Assembly (NCBI GenBank): GCA_040003205.1
Contig: JBDUDA010000049.1
Span: forward strand, 1-14,033
Length of the DNA: 14,033 bases
Direction of reading: 5' to 3'
Source: JALYIM01 sp040003205
Lineage (GTDB): Bacteria; Acidobacteriota; Terriglobia; Terriglobales; Acidobacteriaceae
Numbering within the stretch: position 1 is the first letter of the stretch; every line of letters begins with the position of its first letter. Positions 1 through 6,763 of the stretch are shown piece after piece. The position numbers were made by a program, and so were the translations under genes. A model generated the notes under the pieces. It saw nothing but the letters and a program-made list of their open reading frames with translations. It had not been told where the DNA came from and did no database searches.

Positions 1-13
1 AGAGCTCGAAATC

Positions 14-47
14 TGTCATCCCGAGCGCAGCCGAGGGACCTGCTTTT
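14..47 (+). repeat. Dispersed intergenic repeat, copy 1
   Basis: The segment starts TGTCATCCCGAGCGCAGCCG and continues into GAGGGACCTGCTTTT. Related segments occur at 6555-6581 (same orientation), 6628-6656 (opposite orientation), and 7495-7556 with a further head at 7558-7570. All lie between genes. Such TGTCATYCYGAGC...GACCTGC elements are scattered through some acidobacterial and other environmental genomes (general knowledge). Function is unknown; they are not coding. Confidence 0.55.
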
Positions 48-120
48 GCCTGTAATTTGGTAACCCTCATTCGCACTGAGCACCGTTGATGAAATAACTG
101 CATTAGAATCATTTGCATCT

Positions 121-147
121 ATGAAGGCGGTAAACGAATCGAAATAG
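121..147 (+). other. Possible 8-codon upstream ORF before the tolC-like gene
   Basis: ATG at 121 opens a reading frame of eight codons (MKAVNESK) that stops with TAG at 145-147, just before the two candidate starts (TTG 149, ATG 164) of the outer-membrane channel gene. No strong ribosome-binding site is visible for it. It may be chance, or a small leader peptide coupled to the efflux operon. This is weak and rests only on position. Confidence 0.15.
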
Positions 148-163
148 TTTGCCCGGAATTCTC

Positions 164-1723
164 ATGCGCATAGGTCGACCTCTGAATGGCGTTTTGGTCT
201 CGCAACATCGTGTGATGACGATCCCGATAGTCGCCGGCATGCTTGCGCTGTGCGCTCTCATTCTTCCACTCAATCTTCCCGGTCAGGCCTCAGCAGGAAA
301 CACACTCGCGCCGGCAAACCGTTCCACAGATAACGCCAGCAGCTTTAGCTCCGCAACTCCCGGAGTTGGGACCGGCACCGGAAGCTCCGCAACCGGCCTC
401 CTGGGCCAAAGCTCGTTTTCCGGAAGTGTGCCCGAGGCCAAAGCCACCGCCGGCGTTATCTCGCTTTCTTTTAAAGACGCGATCGATCGCGGATTGCGGA
501 ACAACCTCGGCATCCTGCTGGAAAGCGACAACAGCCTCTCTGCACGAGGACAAAAGTGGCACGAATTGAGCGCGCTGCTCCCCAATCTAAGCGCCAACGT
601 AAACGAAAGCGTCGCGCAGATTGATCTGGCGGCGCAGGGATTTCGCTTTAAGAACGCTCTGGGCGGAGTACCGAACGTTATTGGCCCAATCGGAATTTTT
701 CAGACTCACGTTTTTCTGACGCAATCTCTATTTGACTTGAACGCGATTGACCGCAACCGGGCCGCTTCTTCCAATGAGAAGGTTGCGCAATATACCTATA
801 AAGACGCGAGAGACACCGTTGTTCTGGCGGTAGGAAACGCCTACCTTGAGACGCTTTCCGCACAAGCGCGAGTCGAGACTACGCAAGCACAAGTGGAAAC
901 GGCTCAAGCGCTCTCCGATAAATCCGCCGACCAGCAGAAGGCTGGAGTCATACCCGCCATTGATGCCCTCCGTTCCCGCGTTGAATTGCAGAGCCAGCAA
1001 CAGCAATTCATCGTGGCGCGCAACAATTATGCCAAGCAAAAACTCGTGCTGGCGCGAGTGATCGGACTTCCAGTCGGTCAACAATTTGCCCTGAGCGACA
1101 AAGCTCCATACGAACCGTTGGCGGCGATGAGCCTGGAGCAGGCTTTGCAGCGGGCGTACTCCCAGCGCTCGGATTACCAGGCGGCAGCGCAGCGCGTCCG
1201 CAGCGCGGAATACTTGCGGAGGGCGGCGACTGCTGAACATTTTCCGACGCTCGACCTTGCCGGGAATTATGGTGACGCCGGCATCCGCCCCGGAAGCTCT
1301 CATGGAGTTTTCCAACTGGGAGCTACATTGTCCATTCCCATATTCGCGGGGGGAAGAACCCACGGCGAAGTCTTGCAAGCCGAGGCCTCATTGCGGCAAA
1401 GCCGTCAACAATTTGAAAATATGCGCGGCCAGATTGATTATGAAGTACGCAGCGCCTTGCTGGACCTCGCCGCGGCCGCCGAGCAGGTCGAAGTCGCGAG
1501 AAGTTCCATCGAGCTTTCGACACAGGCGTTGACCCAGGCTCGAGATCGCTTCACGGCCGGAGTGACGGACAATTTGGAAGTGGTGCAAGCCCAGGAGTCT
1601 TTGGCGGCTTCCAACGAAAATTATATTTCGAGCCTCTACGCTCACAACGTCGCGAAAGTTTCACTTGCGCGAGCAATTGGATTCGCAGAAGAGGGCGTAC
1701 GGCAATACTTACAGAGCAAGTAA
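164..1723 (+). CDS. TolC-family outer membrane efflux protein
   Basis: Outer-membrane channel component of a tripartite efflux pump, expected to form a trimeric beta-barrel with a periplasmic alpha-helical tunnel. The N-terminus has basic residues followed by a hydrophobic stretch (about residues 20-37) ending QASA, a plausible signal peptide. Next comes a Ser/Gly/Thr-rich linker of about 50 residues, then two OEP repeats covering roughly residues 100-515, rich in Gln/Ala coiled-coil segments and with the typical LSFKDAIDRGLRNN opening. Length (519-524 aa) is slightly above the usual 420-490 because of the linker. I chose ATG at 164 (weak GGA six bases upstream); a TTG at 149 in frame would add five residues. 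The gene is followed after 3 bases by the adaptor gene, so the two are surely co-transcribed. The family is certain; the substrate is not known. I assign no symbol because orthology to E. coli tolC cannot be shown. Confidence 0.93.
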   Translation: MRIGRPLNGVLVSQHRVMTIPIVAGMLALCALILPLNLPGQASAGNTLAPANRSTDNASSFSSATPGVGTGTGSSATGLLGQSSFSGSVPEAKATAGVISLSFKDAIDRGLRNNLGILLESDNSLSARGQKWHELSALLPNLSANVNESVAQIDLAAQGFRFKNALGGVPNVIGPIGIFQTHVFLTQSLFDLNAIDRNRAASSNEKVAQYTYKDARDTVVLAVGNAYLETLSAQARVETTQAQVETAQALSDKSADQQKAGVIPAIDALRSRVELQSQQQQFIVARNNYAKQKLVLARVIGLPVGQQFALSDKAPYEPLAAMSLEQALQRAYSQRSDYQAAAQRVRSAEYLRRAATAEHFPTLDLAGNYGDAGIRPGSSHGVFQLGATLSIPIFAGGRTHGEVLQAEASLRQSRQQFENMRGQIDYEVRSALLDLAAAAEQVEVARSSIELSTQALTQARDRFTAGVTDNLEVVQAQESLAASNENYISSLYAHNVAKVSLARAIGFAEEGVRQYLQSK

Positions 1724-1726
1724 ATC

Positions 1727-3025
1727 ATGGCACAAAACACTGAAACCGCAGAACCTTCAGTAAGTGGATCGCAGACGGCGCCCCAGGCCGATTCTCGTCC
1801 GCAACCGCAGCATCCTCCGTTGCCCGATTCAGATAAAGACCTGCGGTCGCCCAGGCTTAATTTGCGTAATCCGCGGTTTCGTCTGGCGCTGATCATTGGC
1901 GTGATCGTTCTGATTGTCGTGGGCATCATCTTATGGCGTTATTTCAGCAGCTACGAAGACACCGACGACGCGCAGATCGATGGCCACTTGAACTCCGTCA
2001 GCGCGCGCGTTTCCGGGCACGTGGACAAACTGCTCGTCGCTGACAATCAATATGTAGAAGCTGGAACTCCGCTCGTCCACATTGATGCGAGCGACTATCA
2101 GATCGCTTACGAGAGCGCGAAGGCAGACTACGAGAACGCACTAGCGACGGCGAATGCCGCCAAAGTAAACATCCCCATAACTTCGGTGGGCACGGCCAGC
2201 CAGCTTTCCACCTCGCAGGCGGACGTAAAAAATGCCGAAGCCGGAATCAGCTCTGCCCGTCAGCAGCATCAGGCAGCCATCGCCCAGATTTCGCAGGCGC
2301 AAGCCAACAATACGAAAGCGCAGAGTGATCTTGTCCGCTACAAGCAACTGGTGGACAAGCAGGAAATTTCTCAGCAGCAATACGATCAGGCGGTTGCCGC
2401 TGCACAGGCGAGTTTAGCGACGGTAGAAGCTTCGAAAGCCATGGCGTCTTCCGCGCAACAGCAAATCAGTCAGGCACAGGCAAAACTGGCGCAGGCCGAG
2501 TCGAATCTGCGTTCGTCCCAAACTGCCCCGCAGCAGGTGGAAGCCATTCGCTCACGAGCCCAGTCCGCCGATGCGCAGGCGCAATTCAAGAAAGCCGCGC
2601 TTGATCAGGCCAAGCTGAACTTGCAATACACGCAAATCGTGGCTCCTGTAAGCGGTATCGTCACCAACCGAACCGTTGAAGTTGGCCAAAACATCCAAAT
2701 CGGACAGGAGATGATGAAGATCATCAACCTCGACGACATCTGGGTGACGGCGAACTTCAAAGAAACGCAGCTACGGCATTTGCAGGCGGGACAGCCTGTG
2801 AACATCCACGTGGATATCAATGGAAAAGACTACAAGGGACACGTGCAGAGTCTGGCCGGCGCCAGCGGAGCAATCACCAGCTTACTGCCTCCGGAAAACG
2901 CCACCGGAAATTTTGTGAAAGTCGTGCAACGGCTCCCGGTAAAGATCACGTTTGATCAGGGAGAAACCAAAGAACACGTGCTGCGTCCCGGCATGTCGGT
3001 CGAGCCCAAGGTCTGGATAAGATGA
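1727..3025 (+). CDS. emrA: HlyD/EmrA-type periplasmic adaptor (membrane fusion protein)
   Basis: Links the inner-membrane transporter to the outer-membrane channel. Visible layout: a Pro/Gln-rich cytoplasmic tail (1-50), one membrane helix (about 52-70), then YEDTDDAQIDG, the usual EmrA entry to the barrel-sandwich (biotinyl-lipoyl-like) domain (about 77-120). A long Ala/Gln-rich coiled-coil hairpin follows (about 125-295), then the second lipoyl half with the signature APVSGIV (306-312). The beta-barrel ends in the family motif LLPPENATGNFVKVVQRLPVKI-like stretch (about 386-407). At 432 aa it is somewhat longer than E. coli EmrA (about 390), from the tail and the coiled coil. The start is 3 bases after the tolC-like stop and the stop overlaps the next ATG by 4 bases, implying translational coupling with the transporter. 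Symbol given by family and operon context; true orthology is inferred. Confidence 0.94.
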   Translation: MAQNTETAEPSVSGSQTAPQADSRPQPQHPPLPDSDKDLRSPRLNLRNPRFRLALIIGVIVLIVVGIILWRYFSSYEDTDDAQIDGHLNSVSARVSGHVDKLLVADNQYVEAGTPLVHIDASDYQIAYESAKADYENALATANAAKVNIPITSVGTASQLSTSQADVKNAEAGISSARQQHQAAIAQISQAQANNTKAQSDLVRYKQLVDKQEISQQQYDQAVAAAQASLATVEASKAMASSAQQQISQAQAKLAQAESNLRSSQTAPQQVEAIRSRAQSADAQAQFKKAALDQAKLNLQYTQIVAPVSGIVTNRTVEVGQNIQIGQEMMKIINLDDIWVTANFKETQLRHLQAGQPVNIHVDINGKDYKGHVQSLAGASGAITSLLPPENATGNFVKVVQRLPVKITFDQGETKEHVLRPGMSVEPKVWIR

Positions 3026-4602
3026 GTTCGGCGGTCGCGACCATGGATTCCGCCGCCTGGCGGCCTGCGGTCAATCCCTGGATCATCGCAGTAGCCGTCA
3101 CCCTGGCTACCTTCATGGAGGTGCTGGACACCAGCATCGCCAACGTTTCCCTCCCGCACATCGCCGGCAGCCTTTCCGCAGGAACCGACGAAAGCACATG
3201 GGTGCTCACTTCTTATCTGGTTTCGAACGCCATCGTCCTGCCTCTTAGTGGATGGCTATCCTCCATCATCGGCCGCAAGCGTTTTTATATGAGCTGCGTT
3301 GCTATTTTTACTGTCAGCTCACTTCTGTGCGGGTTGGCTCCTAATCTCGGCATGTTGATCTTCTTTCGCGTGCTGCAAGGCATCGGTGGAGGCGGACTAC
3401 AACCTAGTGAACAGGCGATTCTGGCGGACACGTTCGAGCCCGCGAAACGTGGCATGGCTTTCGCTGTCTACGGAATCGCCGTAGTCATGGCTCCGGCAAT
3501 CGGTCCAACTTTGGGCGGCTGGATTACCGATAATTTCACCTGGCGTTGGATTTTCCTGCTGAACATTCCGGTTGGCATCATCTCGCTCATCCTGACGTCG
3601 CGGCTGATTCAGGATCCTCCCGACTTCAAGCGCAAGAAGCTCTCCGAAACCCGTATTGACTATGTTGGATTGAGCTTCGTAGCTCTGGGTCTCGGCACGC
3701 TCCAGGTCGTGCTCGACAAAGGTCAACGCGATGACTGGTTCGAGTCGCACTTCATTCTGGCGCTCACAGTAATTTCGGTAGTCTCTCTGGTCTTCGTGGC
3801 TTTTTGGGAGTGGCACCACAAAGATCCGGTCATTGATTTGCACTTATATAAAGAGCGGACCTTCGCGTCGGCGAATTTAATGATGTTCATGCTGGGCTTT
3901 GCCCTGCTGGGCAGCACACTGCTGCTGCCGCTTTTCATGCAGACGCTGCTGGGATACACCGCTCAGCAGGCTGGAATGGGGCTTTCGCCCGGCGGCTTTG
4001 CCATCATGGTACTCATGCCGGTCGTGGGATTTTTGCTGTCGCGCGTTGATCCGCGAAAACTGATGGTGTTCGGGCTGCTGGTGCTGTCGTTTTCTTTGTA
4101 CAACATGACGCACTTCACACTCGGTGTGGACTTTCGCACGGTGGTGATCGCGAGGACAATCCAGGCGGTCGGGCTGGCCTTTCTCTTCGTGCCCATTAAT
4201 ACCGCAGCCTATGCTTATCTGCCTCGCGAGAAGAATAATGCCGCTTCTGGACTGATGAACCTGGCCCGCAATATCGGTGGCAGCGTTGGGATTTCCGTGG
4301 TGACCACCATGCTTGACCGGCGTGCCCAGTTTCACCAGACCCACCTATCCAGCCACCTTTCGGCATCGAATCCCAACATGCGGAATACCCTGCTGGGCGC
4401 GGCATCCAGGCTGGGAGGCGGTAATGCCGCCGCTGGCATGCATCGCGCCTACGCCACCATCGAAGGTATGGTCTTCCGCCAGGCCACCATGCTGGCTTAT
4501 ATTGATGACTTCTGGCTGCTCGCCATAGCGATCCTGGCCATGGTTCCGGTGGTGTTTGTGATGAAGAAGCCGCGCCGGGGAGGCGAAATCCCAGTCCATT
4601 GA
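3022..4602 (+). CDS. emrB: DHA2-family MFS multidrug transporter (EmrB/QacA type)
   Basis: Proton-driven drug exporter of the inner membrane, with 14 predicted helices. Family motifs are visible: LDTSIANVSLPHI in helix 1 (residues 35-47, motif D1), GWLSSIIGRKRFY after helix 2 (77-89, motif A), a long run of small residues near RVLQGIGGGG (116-125), and AVVMAPAIGPTLGGW (153-167, motif C). A C-terminal basic tail follows the last helix (about 498-514). Length of 526 aa fits the family (about 510-530). The start ATG overlaps the adaptor stop in an ATGA, the classic emrAB arrangement. With the upstream channel gene the operon encodes a complete tripartite pump. The exported compound cannot be deduced; hydrophobic drugs or uncouplers are typical of the family. 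No regulator gene lies within the window. Confidence 0.95.
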   Translation: MSSAVATMDSAAWRPAVNPWIIAVAVTLATFMEVLDTSIANVSLPHIAGSLSAGTDESTWVLTSYLVSNAIVLPLSGWLSSIIGRKRFYMSCVAIFTVSSLLCGLAPNLGMLIFFRVLQGIGGGGLQPSEQAILADTFEPAKRGMAFAVYGIAVVMAPAIGPTLGGWITDNFTWRWIFLLNIPVGIISLILTSRLIQDPPDFKRKKLSETRIDYVGLSFVALGLGTLQVVLDKGQRDDWFESHFILALTVISVVSLVFVAFWEWHHKDPVIDLHLYKERTFASANLMMFMLGFALLGSTLLLPLFMQTLLGYTAQQAGMGLSPGGFAIMVLMPVVGFLLSRVDPRKLMVFGLLVLSFSLYNMTHFTLGVDFRTVVIARTIQAVGLAFLFVPINTAAYAYLPREKNNAASGLMNLARNIGGSVGISVVTTMLDRRAQFHQTHLSSHLSASNPNMRNTLLGAASRLGGGNAAAGMHRAYATIEGMVFRQATMLAYIDDFWLLAIAILAMVPVVFVMKKPRRGGEIPVH

Positions 4603-4609
4603 GGCCCTT

Positions 4610-5284
4610 ATGTATCGAGTCATTACGATTGAACGGGAATACGGAAGCGGCGGCGGAGAGATTGCCTGCGAACTTTCCAAACGACTCGGCTGGAAACTTT
4701 GGGACCATGCTCTAACCGAAGAGATTGCCAAACTTGCCAAAGTGGATTGTTCGGCGGTGGAACGTTGCGAGGAGCGCGTGGACGGCGCCTTTCGCCGGCT
4801 TGCCAAAATATTTTTACGCGGCAGCTACGAGCGAAACATTGACGCCGCCAGTGCCCCGTTCGACGCCGACCGCATGGTCGAAGTCGGACAACGCGTGATG
4901 GAAGACGCGGCCCGCGAAGGCAACGGCGTGATTGTCGGGCGCGGCGCGCCTTATTTTTTGCGTCAGCATCCTGACACCTTTCACGTATTTCTCTACGCCC
5001 CCCGCTCAGAAAAAATTCGCCGCCTGCAAGAGAGTGGTCGCATCCCCAAAAACGTCAATATCGAAGAAATGGTCAACACCGTGGACCGCGACCGCATCAC
5101 TTTCATAAAGCATTACTTCGGAGCTGACTGGCCCACGCGCTCGCTCTACCATTTGATGGTCAACACCGCGATCGGAAACGAAAACGTTCTTAGCACCATC
5201 CTGGGCACAATGCGAATGCTGGAAAACAAATCCGGCAAAACCTTCACCGATTTCGAAGAGCGGGAAGTCGAGGTCGCCAAATAG
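4610..5284 (+). CDS. Cytidylate kinase-like family protein
   Basis: Small P-loop NTPase of the cytidylate-kinase-like (Cytidylate_kin2) family; the true substrate of this family is poorly defined. The N-terminus ITIEREYGSGGGEIA (residues 5-19) is the family's nucleotide-binding loop. As is usual there, it lacks the Walker Lys-Ser/Thr, so it differs from genuine Cmk. Further landmarks are VIVGRGAPYFL (107-117), the Arg-rich lid region (132-145), and DRDRITFIKHYFGADW followed by YHLMVNT (158-186). Length 224 aa is typical. ATG at 4610 has GAGG at 4601-4604 overlapping the transporter stop, with a 5-base spacer, so it is translationally linked to the efflux operon. Why a kinase-like protein should be co-expressed with a drug pump is unknown. 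The family call is secure, the function is not. Confidence 0.9.
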   Translation: MYRVITIEREYGSGGGEIACELSKRLGWKLWDHALTEEIAKLAKVDCSAVERCEERVDGAFRRLAKIFLRGSYERNIDAASAPFDADRMVEVGQRVMEDAAREGNGVIVGRGAPYFLRQHPDTFHVFLYAPRSEKIRRLQESGRIPKNVNIEEMVNTVDRDRITFIKHYFGADWPTRSLYHLMVNTAIGNENVLSTILGTMRMLENKSGKTFTDFEEREVEVAK

Positions 5285-5414
5285 AAACAACCCTACCCCA
5301 ATCCGGGTATTCCCCAAGTAACCTGCGCACTGCACCTTTTTAGTGGCAATTAATCCTTTTGAAACATTTCAGGATTATTATCAATTTAGTTGCGCGCGCT
5401 ACGGAGACGCAAGC

Positions 5415-5900
5415 ATGGGTGCATCCCGTTATCTAAGTTTCGCTCTGCCCCTACGGGTGGCCGCCATTTGCTATCGGCGCGCAAATGATTCAGTCGAATT
5501 TCTCCTCGTTCATACCACCGGAGGAGGTAAGTGGACTTTCCCCAAAGGCGCGCCTGCGCAATCCCTCTCGCACTCTCAGGCGGCCGCGCGCGAGGCCCTG
5601 GAAGAAGCTGGTGCCAAAGGATGGATTGAGCCCCGCCATTTTCACGTCTATCTCTATTCCAAGGGCGTGTTCTGGAAGCCGCCGGGAGTGCGCGAATTCG
5701 TCGTCAAGGCATTTCTTATGGAAGTGGAGCGGACCGCCCCGCCCCAGGAGGAAGAGCGAAATCCCACGTGGTTTCCTCCGGATCATGCGCGCAAGCTGTT
5801 GGCCAAGGGACGCGAGGTCAGGTATGCGCGCGAAATGCAATCCGTGATTGATCGCGCCCTGGAAGAAATTGGCTCGCTCCGGACCCTGGCGACGCTGTAG
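5415..5900 (+). CDS. Nudix hydrolase with a variant Nudix box
   Basis: Likely hydrolyses a nucleoside diphosphate linked to another group (Nudix superfamily), in the cytoplasm. The fold is visible as LRVAAICYRR (first strand), KWTFPKG, the Nudix helix and the strand around HFHVYLYSKGVFW. The box reads G-x5-L-x7-REALEEAGA: the first conserved Glu is Leu, while the RE and EE metal-binding residues are kept (R59, E60, E63, E64 counting from this start). The PKG...AAAREALEEAG form resembles the diphosphoinositol-polyphosphate/Ap4A-like branch (family knowledge). I chose ATG 5415, preceded by GGAG at 5403-5406 with an 8-base spacer. An in-frame GTG at 5343 would add 24 residues (185 aa) but has no ribosome-binding site. 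It sits 130 bases after the kinase-like gene and may share its transcript. The substrate is unknown. Confidence 0.88.
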   Translation: MGASRYLSFALPLRVAAICYRRANDSVEFLLVHTTGGGKWTFPKGAPAQSLSHSQAAAREALEEAGAKGWIEPRHFHVYLYSKGVFWKPPGVREFVVKAFLMEVERTAPPQEEERNPTWFPPDHARKLLAKGREVRYAREMQSVIDRALEEIGSLRTLATL

Positions 5901-6020
5901 AAATTCGACCTTCATGCTGCGCCTTGTCCAGTAAAGTGCCGCAGGCGTAAGCCTAAGTCCCGCAACGCGCAGACCGAAACCACCGCACTATTCCTCGCTG
6001 TCTCGAATCCCCAAGGCCAG
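5901..6020. other. Gene-free stretch between nudix and dksA-like genes
   Basis: I see no coding sequence and no tRNA. A small hairpin AGGC-GTAA-GCCT lies near 5943-5954 but lacks a T-tract, so I do not call a terminator for the Nudix gene here. The promoter of the next gene begins at 6021. Confidence 0.4.
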
Positions 6021-6050
6021 TTGACGCATCTTATTTCGAACGCATATCAT
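6021..6050 (+). promoter_or_regulatory. Sigma-70 type promoter of the DksA-like gene
   Basis: TTGACG at 6021-6026 (5 of 6 matches to the -35 consensus) and TATCAT at 6045-6050 (5 of 6 to -10) are separated by 18 bases. Transcription would start near 6057, giving a leader of about 65 bases. A 6+6 base inverted repeat (TTAGCC-AA-GGCTAA, 6058-6071) sits right at the predicted start point, where an operator would act. Confidence 0.6.
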
Positions 6051-6057
6051 TTCCGTC

Positions 6058-6098
6058 TTAGCCAAGGCTAATAGGAATTAGAAAGGGGCCGAGGGCCC
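6058..6098 (+). promoter_or_regulatory. Two inverted repeats in the dksA-like leader
   Basis: TTAGCC-AA-GGCTAA (6058-6071) is a perfect 6-base-arm inverted repeat, and GGGCC-GAG-GGCCC (6086-6098) a perfect 5-bp hairpin. Both lie between the -10 box and the start codon. They could be an operator and an RNA structure respectively. Neither has a T-tract, so they are not terminators. Confidence 0.35.
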
Positions 6099-6121
6099 GC
6101 ATTTATTTCCCCACAATATTC

Positions 6122-6490
6122 ATGGATAAAAAGAAACTGGACTACTTCAAGAAGCGGCTGGAGACAAGGCAGCAGGAGTTACGACGCACGGTTTCGCGCA
6201 TAGAACAGGATGGCCGCACCGTTGACGAAGACTCCGCGCAAGATATTGCCGATCGCGCCGCCAGCTCTTACACCAAGGAATTCCTTTTCCACCAGAGCAA
6301 TAATGATCGCCAGTTGCTGGCGATGGTTGAGGGCGCGCTGTCTCGCATCCGCGAGGGTGCTTTTGGCGAGTGCATTGCGTGCGGCAAGGAGATCAATGCT
6401 AAGCGTCTGGAGGCTGTCCCTTGGACGCGGCATTGCATTGAATGTCAGGAAAAAGTTGAGCAGGGAATTTTGGAAGAGACATCCCGGTAA
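6122..6490 (+). CDS. DksA/TraR-family zinc-finger transcription factor
   Basis: Binds RNA polymerase through the secondary channel and tunes transcription, usually together with ppGpp (known for DksA). The N-terminal half (about 1-75) is a charged coiled-coil hairpin whose tip region contains D41-I-A-D44-R-A46, matching the DxxDxA motif needed for DksA activity. A four-cysteine zinc finger follows: C84-x2-C87 and C105-x2-C108. At 122 aa it is shorter than E. coli DksA (151 aa), closer to the compact DksA/TraR proteins common outside Proteobacteria. The gene is flanked by its own promoter (6021-6050) and an intrinsic terminator (6512-6541), so it looks monocistronic. There is no recognisable ribosome-binding site before ATG 6122, which is odd; no good alternative start exists. 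Whether it replaces DksA fully is inference. Confidence 0.9.
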   Translation: MDKKKLDYFKKRLETRQQELRRTVSRIEQDGRTVDEDSAQDIADRAASSYTKEFLFHQSNNDRQLLAMVEGALSRIREGAFGECIACGKEINAKRLEAVPWTRHCIECQEKVEQGILEETSR

Positions 6491-6511
6491 GCGTTCCGCC
6501 AGTGTGACCGG

Positions 6512-6541
6512 GCCGCGGGGTACCCTGCGGCTTTTCCTTTT
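6512..6541 (+). terminator. Rho-independent terminator after the dksA-like gene
   Basis: GCCGCGGG (6512-6519), loop GTAC, CCTGCGGC (6524-6531) forms an 8-bp GC-rich stem with one G-U pair, directly followed by TTTTCCTTTT. It starts 22 bases after the stop codon. Confidence 0.85.
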
Positions 6542-6554
6542 AGCGCATTGTGAG

Positions 6555-6656
6555 CTGTCATTCCGAGCGAAGTCGATCTGCATTTGACCACGCAGTGTCT
6601 CGCTGCCGGGAGGCTACTCAGTAAAAGCAGGTCCTTCGACTTCGCTCGGGTTGACA
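6555..6656. repeat. Inverted pair of the dispersed intergenic repeat (copies 2 and 3)
   Basis: The left arm (6555-6581) begins TGTCATTCCGAGCGAAGTCG. The right arm (6628-6656) is its reverse complement in related form: GCAGGTCCTTCGACTTCGCT continuing CGGGTTGACA. The 14-base core CCGAGCGAAGTCGA is identical in both. About 46 bases separate the arms, so a long stem is possible on either strand. The element sits between the terminator and the TPR gene. Confidence 0.6.
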
Positions 6657-6763
6657 CTCAGCGCGTAGTGTCGTTATGCACAAACAGCTTTGACGCTGCT
6701 GAATTCTGGCTGTTAAACTGAGAGCTTGCCATCTCACTAGGATTGCACTTAGAAGGGACGTAC

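Noticed and set aside
86..109. Possible promoter TTGATG...TAGAAT before the tolC-like gene
   Set aside because: The spacer is only 12 bases, too short for a sigma-70 promoter.
728..1378. Long open frame (216 codons) on the minus strand inside the tolC-like gene
   Set aside because: It lies wholly antisense to a well-supported gene, shows no recognisable family, and is explained by codon bias of the + strand gene.
5284..5342. Possible terminator between the kinase-like gene and the Nudix gene (ACCC...GGGT near 5295)
   Set aside because: Only a 4-bp stem with no adjacent T-tract; read-through into the Nudix gene remains possible.
6491..6763. tRNA or small RNA gene in the repeat-bearing gap
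   Set aside because: No cloverleaf or CCA end is visible; the structure is accounted for by the terminator and the inverted repeat pair.
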